64,000 bases of DNA from Symsagittifera roscoffensis (lineage: Eukaryota; Xenacoelomorpha; Acoela; Convolutidae): positions 32,500,599-32,564,598 of the forward strand of contig NC_087063.1 of the NCBI RefSeq assembly GCF_963678635.1, read 5' to 3'. Positions 35,816-47,254 of this stretch are shown piece by piece; position 1 is the stretch's first letter, and each line of letters opens with the position of its first letter. A model generated the notes under the pieces. That model was not told where the DNA came from. It did no database searches and was given only the letters and a program-made list of their open reading frames with translations. Made by a program: the position numbers and the translations under genes.

Positions 35816-37159
35816 AATTGTCAATTTCCTTGTCGAAGTTTTTTGAAAATGAATCGTTCTGCAAGTTCAAAGATTTTGAAAGGGAATTTGGCACGCACTA
35901 CCTTATTCAGAAAGCAGATAAAAAAATCTATTGTTATGATAAAGAAGCTCAGAAGTTAAAACTGTTTAAAAATTTTCAAAATTATTTTTTCTTAACACAA
36001 ACTCAGCATGATTATACTTCTGTTTGCTGTTGATTAAAAAAACGAGTCAAACATATATGAAACCCATCAATCAGAACCAAACCCATAGAAAGGATTTATT
36101 TTAAAATCAAGCAATATCTCTTAAGTTATTTGGAAAAGTCTCATTGAAAAACAAAATTGAATGCCCTCAATTTACCGTCCAAGAAAAAAAATCAATTGTG
36201 CTTCCTGAGAATCGTTGCTTTGTGCCTCGTGAGGTTCGTTCCTCGTGGCCTGCGAAGTAAAGAACTCAACAATTCTACCCTCAGTATTTTACGACGGAAT
36301 TCAAAGAGTAACTTTTCGTGGAAACTAGTGCTTAATTATCTTAAACGGTATCTAAAATTGAATAATTCTTTTCATAGACTTGGTTTTTTGAGAAAATGCT
36401 TAGAAAACGTTTTAATCTAGGACGTTTTTGCGATTAGATTTTTTGGACCAAGCGGTTCATTGTTTTCAGCTAAAACTACTTAGAACTGAAATAACAAAGG
36501 CTCGAGTTGACGAAAAGAACAAAAGCGACAAGTTAGGGAAAGAAAAAGTTGTAGTGCAGCGGGGAGTTGATTAACATTTTGGCCGCCTTTTTGCACTTCA
36601 TTGCACATGTGAACAGATAGAACTCAAGCACAGTTAATGAAACCCACAAAATATAAAAAACAAATTTAGAAAGATGTGATAGAGAGTTAGGCAAAAAATC
36701 TGACAGGTCAGAAATAGCTTTGGAGGGCATTGATTTACCAAGGTGGGTGCAAGAAGTTTGACCCTTAGACCCAAACACCCTGTTCGGGATAAGTTCAAAG
36801 AAATCGTTTTTTGGCTGATGTGGACGTTTTTTGTCCCATTTGAAAAATTAAAAAGTACTAAGGGAGTCGTTGTGTGAGATTGACGCGGCAGCAAAGTCTA
36901 TGTAAAGCGAGTGAAACGGACGCCATCTGACAAAGTGGTGGAAAAAATGGGAAAATTCTCAAAAACAACGATCACTTAGCAGTGTCATTCAATGAGGGTT
37001 AGGTTTTGCAACATAAAAAAAGGCCAATACCAAGCCAAAATGCTTGAACTTTTACAGTCAGACCAATTCAAACCAATGATTAACACTGATGATTGTTTTA
37101 AGAACACTTGACAGACTCGTCAAAGGTAAAGTCAACAAACGCCCTGGGAGGGCCTACAT
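35816..37159 (+). mobile_element. PLE copy A', internally deleted
   Basis: Matches copy A from about 32487 on (offset about 3.34 kb) through the N-terminal region to LQSDQFKPMINTDD near 37090. It then jumps directly to the C-terminal string KIVLRTLDRLVKGKVNKRPG-like at 37097-37159, so the RT core is missing. Relative to copy A, the 31278-32486 segment is also missing at its left edge. Confidence 0.75.
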
Positions 37160-39266
37160 AAAATCAGCTAGCGTCAAATCAAATCAGATTTGATGAGTGA
37201 CGAAAAAAGTTTGGCCGAGAGCTGCTTAAACTGTTTCTCGTCAAGCAGTCATGTCTTCTATAAATTTTGAATGTTTAACCTCATCATCATCAAAGAACGG
37301 GTAAAGTTTTGTTATGTCGATTTGTGTAAGCAGTTATTTGTGAGGTTCGGAAGCGGTTATACTATATTTATCAAGTTGACACCCTTATTAATTTAAAAAT
37401 CTATCATTTTTTTGCATGCCCTCAAGAGTAGAAACATCATCTTTGTTGTTATCAAAAATGTTAGAAATCCTTCAACAAAAACTTTTTGTGTTTTTCCCAG
37501 GTTCTTTCCAAACAGGAGTAATTTTTTTTATCCGTTGTGAAAATGGAATAATTATGTAGCTTTTTCGATTCCCTTTTTTTAACCTAGTCCATTTCAATTA
37601 TTTTTTTGTGATTATTAAAATCTTTTTCTTGAGGGTTGCTTTAATTCTCGGCTTACTATAAAAAACAAATTTAGAAAGATGTGATAGAGAATTAGGCAAA
37701 AAATCTGACAGGTCAGAAATAGCTTTGGAGGGCATTGATTTACCAAGGTTGGTGCAAGAAGTTTGACCCTTAGACCCAAACACCCTGTTCGGGATAAGTT
37801 CAAAGAAATCGTTTTTTGGCTGATGTGGACGTTTTTTGTCCCATTTGAAAAATTAGAAAGTACTAAGGGAGTCGTCGTGTGAGATTGACGCGGCAGCAAA
37901 GTCTATGTAAAGCGAGTGAAACGGACGCCATCTGACAAAGTGGTGGAAAAAATGGGAAAATTGTCAAAAACAACGATCACTTAGCAGTGTCATTCGATGA
38001 GGGTTAGGTTTTGCAACATAAAAAAAGGCCAATACCAAGCCAAAACGCTTGAACTTTTACAGTCAGACCAATTTAAACCAATGATTAACACTGATGACTC
38101 GGTGGTGTTGAAAATTAAGAAAGTTATTAAAAAAGAGCTAATGAATCTGAAAAAAAAAAACAATGATATAAGCGAACAACTGTACCCCAAATTGAGATCA
38201 TTAGGTAGTCAACCGGCTCGTTTGAATGGTATAGCAAAAATACGCAAGAAAAAAAACCACTGCGCCCTTTTCGATCTCTGCCGGGAAGATAACACAAGAT
38301 CTTGAACAAAATTTCGGCCAAATGTTTCGATAAAAATGAGGGAGCAAACATAGAAAAATACCCAGGCAAGAAGTACGAGAAATTCTTGAGGAGGTTGAAT
38401 TAGACTCTGACGATATTATAATTTCTTAGATGCAAATAGTTTGTTTACTAATCTTCCTTTCAAAGAGGCTATTGACGTCGCACTGCACTCAGAAATTTAT
38501 GAGCAGAAGAAACCTCCCAACATTGCACGCAATTCGATGAAGAGATTGCTAAACCATGCTTTAGGTCAAGTGCAATGATATTTGGCATGCGTAGATGGAT
38601 GGTTTGGCTATGGGAGCCTCTCTTGCAGTCATTCTGGAAAATTTGTGAATGAAAGAGTTCGAACTTGTTTTGAAGAAAGAGAATCCCAAAAGTTGCAAAT
38701 CAATGGAAAATCTTATGGGAATCTGTCTAGAATCAAGGAAAAAAGTTTCGTATAGCAGAAAAGCGATGAATATGAAAATTGTCTAGTTTGTTTCCTTCAA
38801 AAATGTAATAAGCTTCATGAAAGACGTAATAAGCTTCATCAAAAATGTAATAAGCTTCATGTAGACGATATCGTGAGAAATGTGAAAAGATATCCTAAAG
38901 AGTTTTTTAACGCTGCAAATCATTTACATCCTAATCTACAGTTTAATTGAAATTAATGTTTCGTGAACACAGGTAAAAACGTAACCTGAGATGCTAGATG
39001 GTATCAAAAACCAACTGATACAGGGACACTTCCTAACTTTTTGAGCTGCGCTATACACCATTATAAGAAAAACATAATTGAAGGCGCAGTTAATCGAATT
39101 TTTAGAAGCACTTCAACTTGAAATCAATTCGATGAGGCTCAGAAGGTAAAGAGAAAACAATGAGTGGACAACTAATACCCAGAATTTGGACCGATAAGAT
39201 TGTTTTAAGAACACTTGACAGACTCGTCAAAGGTAAAGTCAACAAACGCCCTGGGAGGGCCTACAT
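37160..39266 (+). mobile_element. PLE copy B, head-to-tail unit
   Basis: Starts AAAATCAGCTAGCGTC right after GGCCTACAT of copy A' and ends with GGCCTACAT before copy C: a 2,107-base unit. 5' region 37160-37640 joins directly to the N-terminal coding part at 37655, skipping about 1.3 kb present in copy A. RT pieces: IGSQPARLNGIAKI-like (38160-38250), MDGLAMGASLAVILEN-like (38600), then KLHERRNKLHQKCNKLH near 38815, and LHPNLQF near 38925. Inactive. Confidence 0.8.
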
Positions 39267-41640
39267 AAAATCAGCTAGCGTCAAATCAAATCAGATTTGA
39301 TGAGTGACGAGAAAAGTTCGGCCGAGAGCTGCTTAAACTGTTTCTCGTCAAGCAGTCATGTCTTCTCTAAATTTTGAATGTTAAACCTCATCATCATCAA
39401 AGAACGGGTAAAGTTTTGATATGTCGATTTGTGGAAGCAGTTATTTGTGAGGTTCGGAAGCGGTTATACTATATTTATCAAGTTGACACCCTTATTAATT
39501 TAAAAATCTATCATTTTTTGCATGCCTTCAAGAGTAGAAACATCACCTTTGTTGTTATCAAAAATGTTAGAAATCCTTCAACACAACCTTTTTGTGTTTT
39601 TCCCAGGTTCTTTCCAAACAGGAGTAAATTTTTTTATCCGTTGTGAAAATTGAATAATTATGGAGCTTTTTCGATTCCGTTTTTTTAACCTAGTCCCTTT
39701 CAATTAATTTTTTGTCACTATTAAAATCTTTTTCTTGAAGGTTGCTTTAATTCTCAGCTTACTATGAAAAAAACAAATTTAGAAAGATGTGATAGAGATT
39801 TAGGCAAAAAATCTGACAGGTCAGAAATAGCTTTGGAGGGCATTGATTTACCAAGGTGGGTGCAAGAAGTTTGACCCTTAGACCCAAACACCCTGTTCGG
39901 GATAAGTTCAAAGAAATCGTTTTTTGGCTGATGTGGACGTTTTTTGTCCCATTTGAAAAATTAAAAAGTACTAAGGGAGTCGTTGTGTGAGATTGACGCG
40001 GCAGCAAAGTCTATGTAAAGCGAGTGAAACGGACGCCATCTAAAAAGTGGTGGAAAAAATGGGAAAGTTCTCAAAAACAACGATCACTTAGCAGTGTCAT
40101 TCAATGAGGGTTAGGTTTTGCAACATAAAAAAGGCCAATACCAAGCCAAAATGCTTGAACTTTTACAGTCAGACCAATTCAAACCAATGATTAACACTGA
40201 TGACTCGGTGGTGTTGAAAATTATGAAAGTTATTAAAAAAGAGCTAATGAATCTTAGAAAAACAATGATATAAGCGAACAACTGTATACCAAATTGAGAT
40301 CATTAGGTAGTCAACCGGCTCGTTTGAATGGTATAGCAAAAATACGCAAGAAAAAAAACCACTGTGCCCTTTTCGATCTCTGCCGGGAAGATAACACAAG
40401 ATCTTGAACAAAATTTCGGCCAAATGTTTCGATAAAAATGAGGGAGCAAACATAGAAAAACACCCAGGCAAGAATTACGAGAAATTATTGAGGAGGTTGA
40501 ATTAGACTCTGACGATAATATAATTTCTTAGATGTGAATAGTTTGTTTACTAATCTTCCTTTCAAGGAGGCTATTGACGGCGCAGTGCACTCAGAAAATT
40601 TATGAGCAGAAAAAACCTCCCAACATTGCACGCAATTCTATGAAGAGATTGCTAAACCATGCTTTAGGTCAAATCACTTTAAGTGCAATGATATTTGGCA
40701 TGCGTAGATGGATGGTTTGGCTATGGGAGCCTCTCTTGCAGTCATTCTGGCAAATTTGTGAATGAAAGAGTTCGAACTTGTTTTGAAGAAAGAGAATCCC
40801 AAAAGTTGCAAATCAATGGAAGATCTTATGGGAATCTGTCTAGAATCAAGGAAAAAAGTTTCGTATTGCAGAAAAGCGATGAATATGAAAATTGTCTAGT
40901 TTGTTTCCTTCAAAAATGTAATAAGCTTCATGAAAGACGTAATAAGCTTCATCAAAAATGTAATAAGCTTCATGTAGACGATATCGTGAGAAATGTGAAA
41001 AGATATCCTAAAGAGTTTTTTAACGCTGCAAATCATTTACATCCTAACCTACAGTTTACTTGAAATTAATGTTTCGTGAACACAGGTAAAAACGGAACCT
41101 GTGATGCTAGATGGTATCAAAAACCAACTGATTCAGGGACACTTCCTAATTTTTCGAGCTGCGCTATACACCATTATAAGAAAAACATAATTGAAGGCGC
41201 AGTTAATTGAATTTTTAGAAGCACTTCAACTTGAAATAAATTCGATGAGGCTCAGAAGGTAAAGAGAAAACAAGGAGTGGACAACTAATACCCAGAATTT
41301 GGACCGATAAGATTGTTTTAAGAACACTTGACAGACTCGTCAAAGGTAAAGTCAACAAACGCCCTGGGAGGGCCTACATCAAGAAAGTATTGATAAAAAC
41401 AGACACACTACCCATGATATTGTTGCAGCACCAAGGCAATAAAAGTCAGATACTTGCAAATAAGGTGCGGAACATAATCAAGGTACCAATTGTTTTTAAC
41501 AACATAAACCTAAAATTCCTGCCTACTATCCTTAAATTCTTAAGGCTACCGGCATTAGAAGCACTTCAGATCTGGAGGGCGAGAATTAACACGCGCAATG
41601 GATTCAAGAGAAGGAAACTGATCCCTAAACTATAGTTTCG
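39267..41640 (+). mobile_element. PLE copy C, most complete 3' end of its subfamily
   Basis: Same start and internal join as copy B. RT region 40100-40760, then a linker with KLH repeats, NAANHLHPNLQFT (41020-41063), WYQKPTDSGTLPNF-like, a RIFRSTST-type block and RPGRAYIKKVLIKTD. It ends with a frame closing at 41635 (TILKFLRLPALEALQIWRAR). The GIY-YIG nuclease expected after this point was not found. Inactive. Confidence 0.8.
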
Positions 41641-42479
41641 AAAACGAATTTTCAGTTAACACAAAAATAAATAAATTTCGAAATCAGTAGTTGATATGTT
41701 TCGATATTCAAAAATGAGACAAACCAAAAAATGAACTTCAAATTTACTTTAATTAAACGATAAAATAAAAATAAAGTCTCAGACACTTAAATCTGATAAT
41801 ATAATTATGTGGTAATTTTGGCGCGACTTTGAAACTTTCAAACTTCTGATTGGTTGAATTTTTATTATTTTATGTAGCTATTGTTTGAGGAAGTTTTTTT
41901 GATCGATGAACATCTTGTTAAGTTCTAATATTTATACACCTGTTGATGCACAATTTTAATTTAACTTTTCAAGTCCCTGTAAAAGTCAAACAAATTGATG
42001 TTTCATTTGGTGAAAGAACGTCAATTCTTAATTTTTCGAATTTTTTTTGGACCAAATACTGTTTAAAATAGACTTCTCCGGGTGAAAAAAAGTCTCTCCA
42101 GAGAAATAATTTCAACTAAAACTATCATGGCTTCAAGATTTTTTTTATTCCAGGCAAACATAAATTTTCAATTACTTTTTTGTTTCCAATCACAGAAATT
42201 GTCATATTATGGTTTTTCTTAGGGTGTCATAATTACCTTAGAGAAACCTAAGGACTAAGAGCTTCCGAATAAATATAACTATACAAAAAGTGAACGAAAA
42301 AAACTGAAGGTACAATTAAGAATGGCCAAGAAAGACTAAAATAGTTTATTGAAATTTTTGTATGAAATTCGAGAAAAAGGCTTATTTTGTGCATGATAGG
42401 CAATTTTTTTGATTTCGATGTAGATCTTGAAGGCAAAATGGATGTTGTCATATTTTCATTGCAAATAACTGGAACAAAA
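41641..42479 (+). repeat. Shared linker, copy 1 (PLE 3' flank)
   Basis: Follows the PLE 3' end here and again at 46545-47254 and 51281-52160. Landmarks: GTCTCAGACACTTAAATCTG, TTTGGCGCGACTTT, GACTTCTCCGGGTGA. No coding function recognised. This copy and the third keep a 3' part lacking in the second. It may be PLE 3' UTR or a separate element. Confidence 0.65.
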
Positions 42480-44745
42480 ATTCGCAGTTTAACCAGGTTA
42501 GTTTAGGTGAGATTATTTGAGCCCGGATGAGATTGTTCCTTTTCAGCGAGTTTTGTTGATTTTTTTTTTCTTCAAATTAATTTTGTAAATTTTTTTTTCT
42601 TAACTATAAAATTTCAATCCTGTTATTATGGGTTAATTCAGTTCCTTTGTGTTCTGTAAAATTACTTCTTTTTACCTTGAGTTGGCCATCAAGATCAGGA
42701 AAAACGACAAAGAAGGTACAAGCAAAAAATGCTTAAAAACTTCAGGACTTTTAAATTGGGTTAAAATTTTAATTTTTAATTTGGGTTTAAGTTGTGATTG
42801 TTCTTCTAATTGATATCGTATCAATTGTACTAAATTATGTCTGTGCAATTCCAAAACGAGGTTTTATGTTTGTTAATGTAAAATCTGTCAATAAGGCTTT
42901 ACAAACAAGAGAAACTATGCTAAATCACGTTTTTTTCAACCGCCGATTTGGTACAAACATACTCGTTGCGCCTACAGTAAAGTGAATTAAAATGTTTGCG
43001 GTAATTCCATCCTTATGTCGGAGGAAGGAGAACAACAAGGTGATTCGGAGGCTCCACCGCCTCTTACTGAAAAACATGGTAGAAAAACTTTTAGATGCTC
43101 GAAACCTAGACCAAGACTACCTGAAAGTGCGTATGTCCGAAATTAAAAATAAAGTCTATGGATGAACTTGTAATCATGGGCTCCCCTATTGGCAAGTCTT
43201 GTCGAAAAGAACCCCTAAAGTAAAAAAAAAGCTGAACTAGAAGGATTTTGGAGGTTAATGATGAGCTGGATGCACATTATGTTTGCTTTCTCCTAAAAAT
43301 TTGTTTTAGCCTGCCAAAACTGTATTTTTTTGCGGACAAAACCTATTTTTTTGCAAAGTGATTTTTCGGAAAAACCTCTCGAATTTTATAAAACTTTTCA
43401 TTAAAGTAACAAATTTAACGATGAATGATTGCCAATTTGAACAAGCAATTCTCCCTGCAACCAAAAGTGGCTTGGCTGTTTCTTTCGCTCGTCTACTAGC
43501 TTTTCCCGCTTTTTAGCAGTAGAAGCGAAAAGTACTTAAGTGAAACTTTTTGTTTGGAGCACGAGAATGGAACATCTGAAGGTTCATTAGTACTTCGGTT
43601 TGATTCAACAAAAGGTGAAGTAGATCTGGATAACGAAGTCCAAAAGATTGGACAGAGCCAATTTTTGATTAAGAAATTTCTCAAATGATTTTGAAACTAG
43701 ATCCTACTATCCTACTGATATGAAGGTTAAATGCTGGCTGAATATTTTGGATCGTAATGGCTGAATTTCATACTGCGTAAAAATTGAACATTGTAATTGA
43801 AAAATCAGCAGCTTAGAATTAACTTTTAATTTGATTACACCTAGGTTCAAAATATCTGAAAAAAAAAATTCGTTTGCGGAAAAGATCTAAACGAAAATGG
43901 ATAGCGAAAGTGCAAAGAGTTTCTGTATACATTCAAATTTGAGTGCCCTTGTAAAGCAAAGTCTCGCCTTCACTCACCTTCCTCCTGTTTTAGAGCTACG
44001 ACACCTCGACAGGACATATCAGAAGCGACCAGACGGTTTGACGGTCGCCCCATGGGCTGTTGGTAGGCAGCTTCTGTGGGATGTAACGGTAGTGGGCTCC
44101 CTAGCACCTAGAAGAATAAGCACTTGCTCGGTTTATAACCCCAGAACTGCCTGGCGGAGGATCGAAATTATGTCGAACATAGAGGTGTATTGATGGATTG
44201 AACATTTTGATGGATACACTTTTCAGCCAGTAGCTTTTGAAGTTCAGGTTGCCGCCGGCCCTGGCAGTGATATTTTTCTGAATAGGTTTTGTGAGAACTC
44301 GATCGCACTTGTACTAAGAAACCCAGGGCAGGGAGCATAGAACCTCCCTCGAAATGTAACTTGCGAACGCTGCTTGTGTACTCGGCATTAACTGGTTAAA
44401 CTAATTTTGAAGAAATTTTTATTTGTAGAACCAAGGGAACAAAAGCGCAGCTTTATATCAGTCTATAGTCCGTTTTTTTGTCAATTTGAAATTCAAATTA
44501 ATCTGTTTTTTTAATCAGTCTAGTGGGCCTGATTCCAATCCATCTGACTTTCATTTATCCATGTTCTACTTAACTCTTTCATATCTAGAAAACTCCTTTA
44601 TTTTTGTCTGATAATGTGATGAAGGGAGTCCTGACCAAAACATCGTTACTATGATGAGGATGATAATCATGATGAAAGAATTTATTCCTTTGAAAAAATT
44701 AAGGCAAAAAAAATTAAAAAATTTTAAGTCAAGATTGACAGTTTG
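42480..44745 (+). mobile_element. PHD-LINE, composite-unit copy U1, internally deleted
   Basis: 5' UTR like 61640-61820 (GTGAGATT, TATTATGGGTTAATTCAG), then the end of the PHD finger region fused to RT: VKSVNKA followed by RETMLNHVF (42870-42935). Motif B region EEGEQQGDSEAPP lies at 43020-43060; the C-terminal nuclease-like part KRPDGLTVAPWAVGRQLLWD at 44019-44078. Much of the RT is missing. Near-identical to U2 at 47255, except for a 33-base segment at about 43133 absent there. Confidence 0.8.
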
Positions 44746-44845
44746 ACAAGTGCACTTCAAGAACCTTTAACAAGAGTTGAATTGATCAAAAGTTGACACA
44801 GTTTTCTCTAAAAGAAGTTCCCTGACTCTTCTTCTGAAAGAACTG
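44746..44845 (-). mobile_element. Scrap of the CR1-like LINE 3' end
   Basis: Matches 55120-55215 (GTTGAATTGATCAAAAGTTGAC, TTTTCTCTAAAAGAAGTTC). Also present at 49483-49582. It lies between PHD-LINE and PLE and marks a deletion joint. Confidence 0.65.
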
Positions 44846-46544
44846 ACAAAGTGGTGGAAAAAATGGGAAAGTTCTCAAAAACAACGATCACTTAGAAGTG
44901 TCATTCGATGAGGGTTAGGTTTTGCAACATAAAAAAAGCCAAAACAAAGCCAAAATGCTTGAACTTTTACAGTCAGACTAATTTAAACCAATGATTAACA
45001 CGGATGACTCGGTGGTGTTGAAAATTCAGAAAGTTATTAAAAAAGAGCTAATGAATCTGAAAAAAAAAACAATGACATAATCGAGCATCTGTACACCAAA
45101 TTCAGATCAATAGGTAGTCAGCCGGCTTGTTTGAATGGTTTAGCAAATGTACACAAGAAAAAAAACCACTGCGCCTATCTCGATCTCTGCCCGGAGGATA
45201 ACACGAGAACTTGAACAAAATTTCGGCCAATTGTTTCGACAAAATTGAGAGAACTAACATAGGAACATACACAAGCAAGCAGTACGAAAAGTTATTGAGA
45301 AGGTTGAATTAGACTCTGATAATATTATAATTTCTTTGATGTGAATAATTTGTACACTAATCTTCCTTTCAAAGAGGCTATTGACATCGCACTCAGAAAA
45401 GTTTTTGAGCAGGAGAAACTTACTAAAATTGCACGCAATTCTATGAAAAGTTTGCTAAACTATGCATTATGTCAGGTCATTTTAAGTGCAATGATATGTG
45501 GCATGCATAGAAGGATGGTTTGGCTGTGGGAAACTCTCTCTTACAATCATGCTGTCAAATTTTTGAATGAAAAAATTCGAACCTGTTTTGAAGAAAGAGA
45601 GTCCCAAAAGTTGCAAGCCAATTGAATATCTAAATGGAATCTGTCTAGAAAAAAGGAAAAAAGTTACGTAAAGCAGAAAAGCGTTGAATGTGAAAATTGT
45701 CTAATTTGGTTTCATCAAAAATGTAGTAAGCTTCATGAAATTGAATATAAAAATATAGCTAATAAAAATTGCTTTTGCTTCTGCATGCTGTGAGTTAAGA
45801 GAAAAAACCAACACTCAGAGGAAATAAAATTCTTTTTGAGATAGTAGATGATATCATGAGAAATGCGAAAGGAGATCCAGAAGAGTTGTTTAACGCTGCA
45901 AATCATTTACATCCTAGTCCACAGTTTATTTTGGTAAAAAAGCTAACGAGAAAGGCAAGTTAGCCTTTCTTGACATTACTGTTTCGTGAACACAGGTAAA
46001 AACGAAACCTGTGATGCTAGATGGTATCGAAAATCAACTGATACAGGGACAATTCCTAATTTTTTGAGCTCCGCTCCACACCATTATAAGAAAAATATAA
46101 TAGAAGACGCAGTTAATTGAATTTTTAGAAGCACTTCAACTTGAAATAAGTTCAATGAGGCTCAGAAGATGAAGAGAAATAATTAGTGGACAACCAATTT
46201 CCAGAATCTTGGACCGATAAGATTGTTTTAAGAACATTTGACAAACTCGTCAAAGGTAAAGTCAACAAAAGCCCTGGGAGGGCCTACATCAAGGGAATTT
46301 TGACAAAACAGACACACTGACCATGATATTGTTGCAGCACCATGGCAATAAAAGTCCGATATTTGCAAATAAGGTGCGGAACATAATCATGGTACCAATT
46401 GTTTTTAAAATCATACGTCTAAAAATCCTGCCTCCTATCCTTAAATTCTCAAAGCTACTGGCATTAGAAGCACTTCACTTCTGGAAGGTGAGAATTACCC
46501 CGCTCAATGGATTCAGGAGCAGGAAAATGATCCCTAAACTATAG
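44846..46544 (+). mobile_element. PLE copy D (second subfamily, with PHD-like finger)
   Basis: Starts within the TPSDKVVEKMGKF region. RT pieces: LLQSD (44960), INTDDSVVLKIQKV-like, QPACLNGLANVHK-like (45117-45165), a frame at 45341-45625 starting NNLYTNLPFKEAIDIALRKV, and a HRRMVWLWE-like motif B region. After the RT comes a zinc-finger-like CENCLIWFHQKCSKLHEIEY (45690-45745) with CFCFC (45770-45785). It ends with PPILKFSKLLALEALHFW and a stop at 46542. Truncated at the 5' end; frames are broken; no GIY-YIG seen. Confidence 0.8.
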
Positions 46545-47254
46545 TTTCGAAAACTAATTTTTAGTTAACACAAAAATAAAAAATTTTCGAAATCAGCAAT
46601 TGATATGTTTCGAAGTTCGAAAAAGAGACAAATCAAAAAATTAAATATAAATTTAGTTGAATTATATGATAAAACAAATAGAATGTCTCAGACACTTAAA
46701 TCTGATGATAAAATTATGTGGTAATTTTGGCGCGACTTTCAAACTTTCAAACGTCTGATTGGTTGGATTTTTGTTTTTTTGTGTAGTTATTGGCCGAGGA
46801 TATTTTTATGATTGATGAATATTTTATTAAATTTGTATTCTTATAAAAATGATGATGCACAATTGTAATTCAACTTTTCAATTCCCGCTAAAAATCTACC
46901 AAATTGATGCTTCATTTGGTCAACTCTTACTTTTTCGATTTTTTTTTTAATTTAAAACTGTACAAAGTAGACTTCTCCGGGTGAGAAGAAATCCCCTTAG
47001 AGAAACTGTTTAAACAAAAAATAATTTGGCTTTTTTTTCCTTCTAGCAAACATAATATTCCAATTATTCTCTTGTTTCCAATCACAGAAATTGTCAAAAT
47101 GTGGTTTTTTTGGTTTTCATAAGAACCTAAGGACTAGAAGCTTCCAAATAAATAAAACTATACAAAAATTGAACAAAAAAATTGAAGATAAAAATAGGAA
47201 TTGCGAAGAAAGATTGACAAAAACATTAAAAACAGTAGCAACTCTGCAACTCGC
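46545..47254 (+). repeat. Shared linker, copy 2 (shortened)
   Basis: As 41641-42479, but it breaks after GCAACTCTGCAA and lacks the last ~110 bases found in copies 1 and 3. Confidence 0.65.

Noticed and set aside
37160-37210. Hammerhead-ribozyme-like string (GATGAG...CGAAA) in the PLE 5' region; PLEs are known to carry hammerheads
   Set aside because: The first core base is not C, and stems I and III do not pair convincingly around the GTC. A covariance-model search would decide it.
33192-40007. Repeated minus-strand ORFs with GPKG/TSCTH-type sequence (33192-33437, 36533-36778 and relatives)
   Set aside because: Antisense of PLE N-terminal coding; repeated only because the PLE is.
46960-47010. 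Hairpin CTTCTC/GAGAAG region in the linker as a structured RNA
   Set aside because: Short stem only; no ribozyme core or known RNA pattern around it.
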